This document shows, piece after piece, positions 8,207 through 15,281 of a stretch of 64,000 bases of DNA. Each line of letters opens with the position of its first letter. Positions within the stretch are counted from its first letter, which is position 1. A program made the translations under genes and the position numbers. The stretch lies in the NCBI RefSeq assembly GCF_019929665.1, contig NZ_JAHZPZ010000003.1, positions 186,001 through 250,000 on the forward strand. Direction: 5' to 3'. The notes below the pieces were generated by a model that had not been told where the DNA came from, ran no database searches, and saw only the letters and a program-made list of their open reading frames with translations. This stretch comes from Streptococcus infantis (GTDB lineage: Bacteria > Bacillota > Bacilli > Lactobacillales > Streptococcaceae).

Positions 8207-8340
8207 CATTTAAATATTAGTGATAGGTGAAAATGATGTTAAGCTACAAATCATCTGACAAATATTTCTCACTATTGAATAAAGGGAGTCCCTAGAAATG
8301 AATAATAGAGAAAATTAAATCAATAAAAGAGGTAATTTCT

Positions 8341-8991
8341 ATGAATACAAATAGACGTGCTAGTAAGTGGACCTTCTTACTTTATAAAGATAGTATGCCA
8401 GAAAACTATCTAGACATTCTTGAACGCATGCGAACTCCATATGCTTTAAGTCCTTGGCATGACAAAGATGTAAACAAAGAAACGGGGGAATTTAAGAAAC
8501 CTCATAAACATGGTGTGCTATTCTTCGATTCTCTCAAGAGCTACTCTCAAGTTTCTGAATTGTTGACTGAAAATTTGAATACTCCAGCCCATATTGAGAT
8601 TGTGATGTCTCCATCAGGGTTGTATAATTATTTCACACATGCCGATAATCCGGAAAAAACTAGATATGATGTCAATGATATTGAATGCGGTTGTGGATTT
8701 GATCGAGAAAAATTTATTTTAAAAAATGATCATGAATTCTTCTTAGCTCAGGCAATTGATGTGATTGATACAATGGGATTTGTAGAATTTGGTAGTTTGG
8801 TAAGCTATGCTCGCGCACACGATCCTAATCTTTTGCGGTTGATCATGAATAAGAGCTATTTCTTTTCAAGGCTTATCGATTCAAAGAGGTATAGTAACTA
8901 CGAAAAACAATATAAAGAACTTGAAAAGAATAAGTTACTTCCACGACTTAAAAAAACTCAAAAAGAACGGAATGGAGAACTAGATAGATGA
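8341..8991 (+). CDS. Rolling-circle replication initiator, pMV158 RepB family (Rep_2)
   Basis: The protein has 216 residues, close to the 210 of RepB of pMV158. The HUH endonuclease residues are all in place: H40 and D43 in SPWHDKD, H55 and H57 in PHKHG, and the nucleophile tyrosine Y97 in LYNYFTHAD. It nicks one strand and binds covalently to start rolling-circle replication. Integrative elements use such initiators for episomal maintenance and as atypical relaxases. There is no helicase domain, so a host helicase such as PcrA would be needed. The ribosome site is GAGGTAATTTCT. It overlaps the next gene (ATGA), which couples it to the excisionase-like protein. Confidence 0.85.
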   Translation: MNTNRRASKWTFLLYKDSMPENYLDILERMRTPYALSPWHDKDVNKETGEFKKPHKHGVLFFDSLKSYSQVSELLTENLNTPAHIEIVMSPSGLYNYFTHADNPEKTRYDVNDIECGCGFDREKFILKNDHEFFLAQAIDVIDTMGFVEFGSLVSYARAHDPNLLRLIMNKSYFFSRLIDSKRYSNYEKQYKELEKNKLLPRLKKTQKERNGELDR

Positions 8992-9248
8992 ATTCTAGTG
9001 AATTAACAAAATTGAACCATATTGAGAACTTATTGACTATCATGTTGACACTAGTTCAACGTTATAATCATAAAAGTAAATATTGTAATATTCTTACCCA
9101 AAAAGAACTACTTTCCATTCTTCATATTTCTCCCAACACTTTAAAATCATGGGAGAAGACGGGACTCAAGCGTCTAGAACCACCGATTGAGGGGACTCGA
9201 ACTGTTTTTTACAAAATGGAGGATGTGCTGAACTATTTAACTCCCTAA
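8988..9248 (+). CDS. Excisionase-like MerR-type helix-turn-helix protein
   Basis: An 86-residue protein; residues 38-86 carry a winged-helix DNA-binding domain (TQKELLSILHISPNTLKSWE, then FYKMEDVLNYL), typical of recombination directionality factors next to tyrosine integrases. The start overlaps the rep stop (ATGA). Its likely job is to bend DNA at the attachment sites and bias the integrase to excision. Confidence 0.7.
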   Translation: MNSSELTKLNHIENLLTIMLTLVQRYNHKSKYCNILTQKELLSILHISPNTLKSWEKTGLKRLEPPIEGTRTVFYKMEDVLNYLTP

Positions 9249-9260
9249 TTATAAAATTGT

Positions 9261-9307
9261 GCTAAAATAGTAATATCACATAAATAGTGTGAGGTTGTTA
9301 TTTTAGC
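9261..9307 (+). promoter_or_regulatory. Stem-loop in the integrase leader
   Basis: GCTAAAATA (9261-9269) pairs with TATTTTAGC (9299-9307), with an inner TCACA/TGTGA stem, and CTTTT follows. It resembles an attenuator or terminator separating the excisionase and integrase genes. GTGCTAAAATA recurs at 10676-10686 after the integrase, so it could also be an integrase arm site. Confidence 0.5.
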
Positions 9308-9337
9308 CTTTTATATATCCGAACGTGAAAGGCTACT

Positions 9338-10603
9338 ATGCAGAAAGAAACTATCATTCACAACAATCGAAAAGTCATTAAAACTACCAAGAGTAATGGA
9401 ACTATTAGCTATACGCAACGTGGTGTATATATTGGTTTAGATGTTAAAACTGGAAAAAAAGTTACATCCTCTATAACGGCTAAAACTCTAAAAAGCCTTG
9501 ATAGGAAAATCATTCAAGCTCGTATTGATTTTGAAGCAAAGGGATCAACTCTAAAAGAAACATTGTTAATTAATAATTTCGAGGAGTTAGCTGAAGCCTG
9601 GTTTGTCAGTTTTGTAACTTGGGTGACTTCTCAGAATACGATTAATCGAGTTCGAAGTTACCTTGATACCTATATCATCCCTAAGTTTGGAGAATATAGG
9701 CCTGAAGAGATAAAATCCGCGGATATTCAGATTTGGGTTAATAAATTAGCTCAACAATCTAAAAAGTCTGTTGAATCGGGTGTAAAAAAATCCAAAAAGG
9801 GACACGCAAAAGATTTCGGTGCAGTTATCTATAAACTCAGTGATATTTTCGATTATGGGATCACGAATTTCGAACTTTCTCATAATCCAGCTCGGACAGT
9901 AAAAATCCCTCCAAAACCAAAGGTGGTAAAGGAGAGAATTATGGTATTGCATGGAGAGGACTTGGCTACTTGGCTGAACTATCTTGATACTCTTCCTGAT
10001 ACTCGAGCAAATCGAAGATTCAAGATTATCTGCGACACGCTGTTAGCTTCTGCGCTTCGAATCAATGAGCTTCTGGCTTTATCAATCCATGATCTCGATT
10101 TTGATTCCAATGAAATCATCGTTAACAAAACGCTGATGTGGAAAGCTGGAAATAAGAAACTTGGGATTAAGGGTGAGATTGTTTGTAAGAACAGTACCAA
10201 AACTGGTTCTGGTAACAGAAGAGTTGCAGTCCCGAGACAAGTCTTAGATGACTTGAAAGTTTTTCATGCTGAGATGAGTGATTACTTTATGAGTCATGAT
10301 TTACCAACTGTGGATCTAATTTTCCCTACAATTTACGGGAACTATATGTGTGACAGAAATGAACGTGCAACGCTTAAAAAGCGTTTGACTGAGTTGGGAC
10401 TACCAAACTATGGTTTCCACCTTTTCCGCCATACACATGCTTCTTTAATGCTGAATGCTGGTGCAAACTGGAAAGAGCTCCAGATAAGGATGGGGCATAA
10501 GTCGATTAAAACGACAATGGACACTTATGCTGAATTGGCTCCGAAAAAGAAGGCAGAAGCAGTTGAAATCTATCTCAAAGAAATTGCAAAATTGACAGCA
10601 TAG
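9338..10603 (+). CDS. int: Tyrosine recombinase (integrase)
   Basis: A full-length phage or ICE-type integrase of 421 residues. An N-terminal arm-binding domain (about 1-60, containing RGVYIGLDVKTGKK) is followed by a SAM-like core-binding domain (about 65-170) and the catalytic domain (about 200-415). The catalytic residues are visible: the first Arg in ALRINELLALS, H-x-x-R in HLFRHTHASL, the late His in MGHKSIKTT and the nucleophile Tyr in DTYAEL near 397. The ribosome site is AAAGG, 5 bases before the ATG. Paired GACTACATTT repeats immediately downstream are probably its arm sites, so the element's right end lies within about 200 bases. Confidence 0.92.
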   Translation: MQKETIIHNNRKVIKTTKSNGTISYTQRGVYIGLDVKTGKKVTSSITAKTLKSLDRKIIQARIDFEAKGSTLKETLLINNFEELAEAWFVSFVTWVTSQNTINRVRSYLDTYIIPKFGEYRPEEIKSADIQIWVNKLAQQSKKSVESGVKKSKKGHAKDFGAVIYKLSDIFDYGITNFELSHNPARTVKIPPKPKVVKERIMVLHGEDLATWLNYLDTLPDTRANRRFKIICDTLLASALRINELLALSIHDLDFDSNEIIVNKTLMWKAGNKKLGIKGEIVCKNSTKTGSGNRRVAVPRQVLDDLKVFHAEMSDYFMSHDLPTVDLIFPTIYGNYMCDRNERATLKKRLTELGLPNYGFHLFRHTHASLMLNAGANWKELQIRMGHKSIKTTMDTYAELAPKKKAEAVEIYLKEIAKLTA

Positions 10604-10609
10604 CAAAAT

Positions 10610-10631
10610 GACTACATTTATGACTACATTT
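10610..10631. repeat. Paired GACTACATTT repeats (integrase arm or attachment region)
   Basis: GACTACATTT occurs at 10610-10619 and 10622-10631, starting 7 bases after the integrase stop. Such tandem repeats are the arm-type sites beside many streptococcal integrase genes and mark the end of the element. The left copy of the attachment core was not found in the window. Confidence 0.6.
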
Positions 10632-10742
10632 TCTATAGAACAATCTGAAAACGTTGATATAACTGCGTTTAAAGAGTGCTAAAATAACATTCACAACCTT
10701 TACAGAAGTGAAGTAAGCATTCAATACGAATCAATACATAAG

Positions 10743-10769
10743 AAAAACGCTGATTTCAAGCGTTTTTTC
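10743..10769 (+). terminator. Terminator near the element's right end
   Basis: AAAAACGCT and AGCGTTTTT form a 9-bp stem with a 7-base loop, followed by T-rich sequence. Confidence 0.75.
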
Positions 10770-10810
10770 TTTTTTCAATTTCAATACATTTCACTATATT
10801 TCAGTCCAAA

Positions 10811-10831
10811 CTCTACCTTTTTCTCTACCTT
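10811..10831. repeat. CTCTACC direct repeat pair, left of cadDX
   Basis: CTCTACC-TTTTT-CTCTACC-TTTT matches the copy at 11988 except in the five-base spacer. Confidence 0.65.
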
Positions 10832-10865
10832 TTTTAGATAAATATATCATCTGGATATTGAAGTT

Positions 10866-10899
10866 AAGCCCTGCTATCATTTCGATGGCAGGGCTTTTT
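10866..10899. terminator. Terminator upstream of cadD
   Basis: AAGCCCTGCTATC and GATGGCAGGGCTT form a 13-bp stem with one wobble pair, followed by TTT on the plus strand. It insulates cadD from the integrase side. The 400 bases between int and cadD hold only this, the repeats above and the cadD promoter. Confidence 0.75.
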
Positions 10900-10946
10900 A
10901 ATGTTTGGTACACTACCTTCTTATCTATATTTTGATGGAGCTGAAG

Positions 10947-10998
10947 TTGACATCTACAAAGTTTAATGTTAGAATACATTCAAAAATGTATTTGAATG
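10947..10998 (+). promoter_or_regulatory. cadD promoter and ArsR-type operator
   Basis: TTGACA (10947-10952), a 17-base spacer and TAGAAT (10970-10975) form a good SigA promoter. Directly downstream, CATTCAAA-AATGTA-TTTGAATG (10977-10998) is a perfect interrupted palindrome resembling the CadC operator of Staphylococcus (ACTCAAA..TATTTGAATG). A bound repressor would block initiation and release it on Cd or Zn. Confidence 0.8.
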
Positions 10999-11007
10999 AG
11001 GTGTTTT

Positions 11008-11622
11008 ATGATTCAAAATATTGTTACTTCAATAATCCTGTATTCTGGGACAGCCGTAGACTTACTTATTATTCTAATGTTATTTTTTGCCAAAAGAAAA
11101 AGCAGAAAAGACATCATTAACATCTATTTAGGACAATTTCTAGGCTCTGTTAGTCTAATATTGCTAAGTCTACTTTTTGCATTTGTCTTAAATTATATTC
11201 CTAGTAAAGAGATTTTAGGTTTGCTCGGTTTGATTCCAATTTTCCTAGGACTCAAAGTTTTGCTTTTAGGAGATTCTGATGGAGAAGCTATTGCAAAAGA
11301 TGGTTTGCGCAAAGATGATAAAAACCTGATTTTTCTAGTCGCTATGATTACTTTTGCGAGTTGTGGTGCTGACAATATTGGTGTTTTTGTCCCATATTTT
11401 ATTACCTTAAATTTAGCGAATTTGATAGTGGCTTTACTTACCTTTCTAGTCATGATTTATCTCTTGGTTTTTTCTGCCCAAAAATTGGCACAAGTCCCTT
11501 CTGTTGGAGAAACTTTGGAAAAATATAGCAGATGGTTTATTGCCGTTGTTTATTTAGGATTGGGGATGTATATCTTGATTGAAAACAACAGCTTTGATAT
11601 GCTAAGGACTGTGTTCGGCTAG
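11008..11622 (+). CDS. cadD: CadD-family cadmium resistance transporter
   Basis: An integral membrane protein of 204 residues with about five or six membrane segments (for example IVTSIILYSGTAVDLLIILM and FLGSVSLILLSLLFAFVL). It shows the family's central TFASCGADNIGVFVPYF motif, whose Cys and Asp are candidate metal ligands. CadD lowers cellular cadmium and is usually paired with an ArsR repressor, as here. I chose the ATG at 11008, giving MIQNIVTSI as in known CadD proteins, over the ATG at 10996, because GAGGTG lies just before 11008 and the earlier codon is inside the operator. Confidence 0.9.
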   Translation: MIQNIVTSIILYSGTAVDLLIILMLFFAKRKSRKDIINIYLGQFLGSVSLILLSLLFAFVLNYIPSKEILGLLGLIPIFLGLKVLLLGDSDGEAIAKDGLRKDDKNLIFLVAMITFASCGADNIGVFVPYFITLNLANLIVALLTFLVMIYLLVFSAQKLAQVPSVGETLEKYSRWFIAVVYLGLGMYILIENNSFDMLRTVFG

Positions 11623-11633
11623 GAGAAAAAATT

Positions 11634-11972
11634 ATGAAAAAAGATAGTATCTGCCAAGTGGATGTTATTAATCAACAAAACGTTACAACCGCAACGAACT
11701 ACCTTGAAAAGGAAAAAGTCCAAAAATCACTTCGTATTTTATCAAAGTTTACCGATAATAAACAGATAAATATCATCTTTTATCTCCTTGCTGTTGAAGA
11801 ACTCTGTGTCTGTGATATAGCCTGTTTACTAAATCTCAGTATGGCATCTGCCTCCCACCATCTTCGTAAACTAGCCAATCAAAACATCTTGGACACTAGA
11901 AGAGAGGGGAAAATTATATATTATTTTATAAAAGATGAGGAAATCAGAGATTTTTTTAATCAACTAGGATAA
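11634..11972 (+). CDS. cadX: ArsR-family metal-responsive repressor (CadX/CadC type)
   Basis: The protein has 112 residues with an ArsR winged helix: EELCVCDIACLLNLSMASASHHLRKL, with the ELCVCD metal-binding box in the first helix of the motif, then a wing (RREGKIIYYFI). An N-terminal Cys (C7, SICQV) could complete the metal site as in CadC. It starts 11 bases after cadD, with AGGAGAAAA as ribosome site, and so is autoregulated from the palindromic operator before cadD. Binding of Cd, Zn or Pb should lift repression. Confidence 0.9.
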   Translation: MKKDSICQVDVINQQNVTTATNYLEKEKVQKSLRILSKFTDNKQINIIFYLLAVEELCVCDIACLLNLSMASASHHLRKLANQNILDTRREGKIIYYFIKDEEIRDFFNQLG

Positions 11973-11987
11973 CAACTATTTTTACTA

Positions 11988-12008
11988 CTCTACCATTCAC
12001 TCTACCTT
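11988..12008. repeat. CTCTACC direct repeat pair, right of cadDX
   Basis: CTCTACC-ATTCA-CTCTACC-TTTT. With the copy at 10811 it brackets cadDX exactly, 16 bases after the cadX stop. Confidence 0.65.
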
Positions 12009-12064
12009 TTATTATGTAGCATTCTAAAAACATTGATGTACCAATAATTAAAGCATATATTCGT

Positions 12065-12104
12065 GAGCATACAATTTGTGTACGCTCTCATATTATGATA
12101 TACT
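12065..12104 (+). promoter_or_regulatory. Promoter of the alkaline-shock operon with overlapping inverted repeat
   Basis: TTGTGT (12076-12081), a 17-base spacer and TATACT (12099-12104) form the promoter. GAGCATACA-ATTTG-TGTACGCTC (12065-12087) is a near-perfect inverted repeat that covers the -35, so a repressor could bind there. Confidence 0.55.
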
Positions 12105-12175
12105 GAATGTAATCAAAAGATATTTTATGAATACAAAAGACAGTTTTTTGGTTAAAAGAAGAAAGGAGGCTCGTT

Positions 12176-12415
12176 ATGTTGTGGTCCATTATTGTCGGAG
12201 GCTTTATCGGTCTCGCTGCAGGAGCAATTACTAAAAAAGGTGGTTCAATGGGAATTATCGCAAATATTTTTGCTGGTTTAATTGGGTCATCCGTCGGTCG
12301 ATCGCTTTTTGGGACATGGGGACCTTCTCTAGCGGGAATGTCACTTATTCCATCGATTGCTGGTGCGGTGATTGTTGTCGCTGTAGTATCATTCTTTTTG
12401 GGTAAAAAAGGTTAA
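12176..12415 (+). CDS. glsB: GlsB/YeaQ/YmgE-family membrane protein
   Basis: A 79-residue protein of three membrane helices full of Gly, with the family's GFIGLAAGAITKKGGSMG and FAGLIGSSVGRSLFGTWGP. The family is called transglycosylase-associated by similarity only; no activity is established. The ribosome site is AAAGGAGG, 6 bases before the ATG. It opens the Gls24/Asp23 operon, the usual place for it in lactic acid bacteria. A second family member lies at 36273. Confidence 0.85.
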   Translation: MLWSIIVGGFIGLAAGAITKKGGSMGIIANIFAGLIGSSVGRSLFGTWGPSLAGMSLIPSIAGAVIVVAVVSFFLGKKG

Positions 12416-12501
12416 CTTTTTACTCAATCATAAACTATAGATTTAAATTTAGTATTGACGGGTAAACCTATAGTTTAGTGCTTTAATTGAAAGGATTTTA
12501 T

Positions 12502-13065
12502 ATGTCAAAATCAAAGAAAATAGTATTACTTATTTTCTGTATTCTAGTCTTGACAATTTTCCTTCCTATTTTGATAGATTACCAACAAGTTAGTGATTTA
12601 GGAATTCAATTAGCTAGCTGGAGACAGACTGCTATTGAATATTATCTTGCTAGATATATCTTTTGGGGACTTCTAGTCCTATCTATCTTCGTTTTATTAT
12701 GGATGTTAGTAATCCTGTTTTATCCTAGACAATATCTAGAAATAAAACTTGGAACTAAAGACGATAAATTGAAATTAAAAAATTCAGCTATCGAAGGGTT
12801 TGTTCGATGCTTACTGAATGAACATCGAATAATTAAAGAACCAAAAATCAAAGTACATACTCGAAAAAAGAAATGTTTCGTTTATGTAGAAGGTACAGCT
12901 GTTCTTTCAGATAACATTGCTAACAAATTTGAAGTAGTCCAAAATGAAATAACTCGAGGCTTAAAAGAGTTCTTTGGTATGGATCGAGAGGTTAAACTGG
13001 AAGTTTCAGTAAAAGAATATGACCCTCAAAAAGCAACCAAGAAGATTGTTAGTCGTGTAAAGTAA
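12502..13065 (+). CDS. amaP: AmaP-type membrane anchor of the Asp23 protein
   Basis: From the ATG at 12502 (site AAAGGA) the protein has 187 residues; an upstream in-frame TTG at 12487 lies inside the ribosome site and was rejected. Two membrane segments (about 7-24 and 50-74) are followed by a soluble C-terminal domain with a KVHTRKKKCFVYVEGTA beta region. In staphylococci AmaP ties Asp23 to the membrane and the two are coded together, as here. Identification rests on topology and on the neighbours. Confidence 0.75.
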   Translation: MSKSKKIVLLIFCILVLTIFLPILIDYQQVSDLGIQLASWRQTAIEYYLARYIFWGLLVLSIFVLLWMLVILFYPRQYLEIKLGTKDDKLKLKNSAIEGFVRCLLNEHRIIKEPKIKVHTRKKKCFVYVEGTAVLSDNIANKFEVVQNEITRGLKEFFGMDREVKLEVSVKEYDPQKATKKIVSRVK

Positions 13066-13076
13066 GGAAGTAAAAA

Positions 13077-13247
13077 ATGGAATTGTTTAAAAAATACCAA
13101 TATCCAATTCTATGTGGTATAGCAGGTATTCTTCTAGCTTGCTTCATCCTGTCCTTTGGATTTTTTAAAACACTATTTGTTTTAATTTGTGGGACATTAG
13201 GGATTGGATTCGGATACTATGTTCAGAAAAATTATTTAAATAAATAA
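13077..13247 (+). CDS. DUF2273 small membrane protein
   Basis: A 56-residue protein that the longer frames hide: MELFKKYQYPILCGIAGILL, then a second hydrophobic segment FKTLFVLICGTLGIGFGYYV and a basic tail. AAGGAAG precedes the ATG. DUF2273 proteins lie between AmaP-like and Asp23 genes in the cell-envelope stress operon of Firmicutes, which is the position here. Function is unknown, probably part of the same membrane complex. Confidence 0.8.
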   Translation: MELFKKYQYPILCGIAGILLACFILSFGFFKTLFVLICGTLGIGFGYYVQKNYLNK

Positions 13248-13258
13248 AGGAGTTTTAT

Positions 13259-13888
13259 ATGTCAAACGTAGAAAAAAATGTAAATGTAGATACTGAAAAG
13301 AAAGATGTAGTCGTTTCTAAAAATGTTCGAGGAGAATTAACTTACGAAGATAAAGTTATTCAAAAAATTATCGGTCTTTCACTAGAAAAAGTCCCAGGAC
13401 TATTACATGTTGACGGTGGATTCTTCTCAAATCTTACAGAAAAACTTGTTAATACTAACGATGTAACACACGGTGTTAAAGTTGAAGTTGGTAAAGAACA
13501 AGTAGCAGTTGACTTGAACGTTATCGTAGAGTACAGAAAAAACGTTCCAACTCTATACAATCAAATTAAAGAAGTTATCGTATCAGAAGTTGCGAAAATG
13601 ACTGATCTAGAAGTAGTTGAAGTGAACGTTAATGTTGTTGATATCAAAACTAAAGAGCAATATGAAGCAGACTCAGTTAGCCTTCAAGATCGTGTAACTG
13701 ACGTGGCAGAATCAACAGGCGAGTTCGCGTCAGAACAATTGTCTAGAGTGAAATCTGGTATCGGTTCAGGTGTCGCAGCAGCACAAGAAAAAATTAGTGA
13801 AGGCGCTGAATTCGTTCAAGAAAAAGTTGGCCAAGGCGTTGACAATGTTAAAGATGCTGCAGCCAAAGCAGAACCACGTGTTCACTAA
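13259..13888 (+). CDS. gls24: Asp23/Gls24-family envelope stress protein
   Basis: The protein has 209 residues. Residues 25-135 form the Asp23 domain (GELTYEDKVIQKIIGLSLEK, VPGLLHVDGGFF, VAVDLNVIVEYRKNVPTL, DLEVVEVNVNVVDI). Residues 140-205 are an amphipathic, Ala/Gly/Lys-rich tail with repeats such as EKISEGAEFVQEKVGQGVDN. Asp23 forms filaments under the membrane and supports survival in alkaline, bile or envelope stress. The ribosome site is AAAGGAG. Codon use is that of a highly expressed gene (GAA, GTT, AAA), unlike the island to the left. Confidence 0.9.
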   Translation: MSNVEKNVNVDTEKKDVVVSKNVRGELTYEDKVIQKIIGLSLEKVPGLLHVDGGFFSNLTEKLVNTNDVTHGVKVEVGKEQVAVDLNVIVEYRKNVPTLYNQIKEVIVSEVAKMTDLEVVEVNVNVVDIKTKEQYEADSVSLQDRVTDVAESTGEFASEQLSRVKSGIGSGVAAAQEKISEGAEFVQEKVGQGVDNVKDAAAKAEPRVH

Positions 13889-13924
13889 TTACTAATTTAG
13901 AAAAAATAAAAGGAGGACATACTT

Positions 13925-14131
13925 ATGTCTACAGAAGAAAAATTCAACCAAGCAGCAGGAGCTGTTAAAGAAGGCGTTGGTAAATTGGTAGGTGACAAAG
14001 GACTTGAAAGCGAAGGAGCTGCTGAAAAAGTTGCTTCTAAAGTGAAAGAAGTCGCTGAAGATGCAAAAGACGCAATTGAAGGCGCTGTTGAAGGTGTTAA
14101 AAACATCTTTAAAAAAGACGACGCTAAATAA
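13925..14131 (+). CDS. CsbD-like stress protein
   Basis: A 68-residue acidic and basic protein, helical, without aromatic residues apart from Phe: [21 protein letters not shown] is the CsbD signature, and [19 protein letters not shown] closes it. CsbD-like proteins are induced by general stress; molecular function is unknown. AGGAGG lies 9 bases before the ATG. It is the last gene of the operon and resembles the tail of the preceding Asp23 protein in composition. Confidence 0.85.
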   Translation: MSTEEKFNQAAGAVKEGVGKLVGDKGLESEGAAEKVASKVKEVAEDAKDAIEGAVEGVKNIFKKDDAK

Positions 14132-14162
14132 TAAAATTTAGCTAATCTTGCTATTTTCCTTG

Positions 14163-14191
14163 AAAACACTCCCTAACTGGGGGTGTTTTTG
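14163..14191 (+). terminator. Terminator of the alkaline-shock operon
   Basis: AAACACTCCC and GGGGGTGTTT form a 10-bp stem with a 5-base loop, then TTG. Confidence 0.7.
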
Positions 14192-14269
14192 TTATTCGTT
14201 TTTATCAATACACGTTTTATAGAGAAAAAAGAATACAGGACAAATAAATTCCTGTATTCTTAAAATGAC

Positions 14270-14422
14270 TTAGAACAGATATGTTAATAAGTAGGCGACT
14301 ACTAAGATTGTACCACAAATCATTCTCCCTCTTTTTTCATGTTGTTTGAACAATTTATCAGAGAAAAAAGTTATTCCAAGCGAAATAAACATCAATATAG
14401 TTCTTAAAGTATAAACAGTCAT
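14270..14422 (-). CDS. Small membrane protein, 50 residues
   Basis: The minus strand encodes MTVYTLRTILMFISLGITFF and, after a charged stretch SDKLFKQHEKRGR, a second hydrophobic segment MICGTILVVAYLLTYLF. AAAGGAG lies 8 bases before the ATG, which is a strong reason to accept this short gene. Two helices with a basic loop give a hairpin membrane protein. It is convergent with the stress operon and sits in an otherwise empty gap of 530 bases. The family is unknown to me. Confidence 0.6.
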   Translation of the reverse strand: MTVYTLRTILMFISLGITFFSDKLFKQHEKRGRMICGTILVVAYLLTYLF

Positions 14423-14610
14423 GGTCCATACTCCTTTCGTTATTTTGTTAATCCAATAATTGATTTAAATTGTCAGTAGTTAATCTGCAAAGATGTTTAT
14501 TTTCTCTATAAACCCCTTTTGTCATTAATCGGTATCTCTATCTATCTTTATTATAGTACAAAGATCCTTATTAAACCAATAAATGTATTTATTTTTAGTG
14601 CTCCTGTTTT

Positions 14611-14636
14611 TGAGAGCGCTTGAAATATGTTATAAT
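14611..14636 (+). promoter_or_regulatory. Promoter of yesL-HK-RR with a cre-like box
   Basis: TATAAT (14631-14636) is preceded by TG (extended -10 TGTTATAAT). TGAGAGCGCTTGAA (14611-14624) resembles the CcpA operator TGAAANCGNTNNCA except at its last bases and covers the -35 region. Confidence 0.5.
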
Positions 14637-14666
14637 GAAACTAGATTAAATTTTTGGAGGAAAACC

Positions 14667-15281
14667 GTGGGAAATTTCATTGAGCTAGTCTTTCATCGTT
14701 TCTTTTTGGGGATGATTGCGACGGCTTATTTTTGGTTATTGACACTAGCAGGAGGAGTGGTCTTTGGTATAGCACCCGCTAGTGCAACTCTCATGAGTTT
14801 ATTTGCTGAAAACGGCTATTCTTACCGTGCTTATCGTTTCAAGGAAGCATGGGCTTTATTTAAGAGCAATTTTGTCAAAAGTAATCTCAGTTTCTACACC
14901 TTTATAGGGATTGACTTCATCTTGATTTATGGCTTGTATCTGATGATTCAGTTGCCAAACCAGACCATTATCCACTTGGCAGCAACATTTCTAAATATCT
15001 TTTTAGTAGCCTTGGTATTTTTGGCCTACACGGTATCTTTAAAGTTACAGGTTTACTTTGAATTGTCCTATAAAAACACCCTAAAGCTTGCCTTTATCGG
15101 AATTTTTATGAGTTTATCAGCAGTGGCCAAGGTTCTCCTTGGTAGCGTCTTGTTAGCCATTATTGGCTTCTATATGCCAGCCCTCATCGCTTTTGTAGGT
15201 ATTGGGATGTGGCACTTCTTTATTAGTGATTTATTGGAGCCTGTTTATGAAAGTATTCATGAAAAATTGGCAACCAAATAA
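14667..15281 (+). CDS. YesL-family (DUF624) membrane protein
   Basis: I place the start at GTG 14667, 6 bases after a GGAGG, giving 204 residues; the upstream frame has no ribosome site. Five hydrophobic segments are visible, with the family text GVVFGIAPASATLMSLF near 30-46. YesL-like genes accompany YesM/YesN-type two-component systems that control carbohydrate uptake, and this one overlaps the kinase gene by 35 bases. The block YesL, kinase, response regulator matches the arrangement around pneumococcal system 07. The function is unknown, and a role in sensing is inferred. Confidence 0.8.
   Translation: MGNFIELVFHRFFLGMIATAYFWLLTLAGGVVFGIAPASATLMSLFAENGYSYRAYRFKEAWALFKSNFVKSNLSFYTFIGIDFILIYGLYLMIQLPNQTIIHLAATFLNIFLVALVFLAYTVSLKLQVYFELSYKNTLKLAFIGIFMSLSAVAKVLLGSVLLAIIGFYMPALIAFVGIGMWHFFISDLLEPVYESIHEKLATK

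Noticed and set aside
5246-10800. Complete prophage
   Set aside because: There are no capsid, terminase, tail or lysis genes; the gene set fits an integrative mobilizable element.
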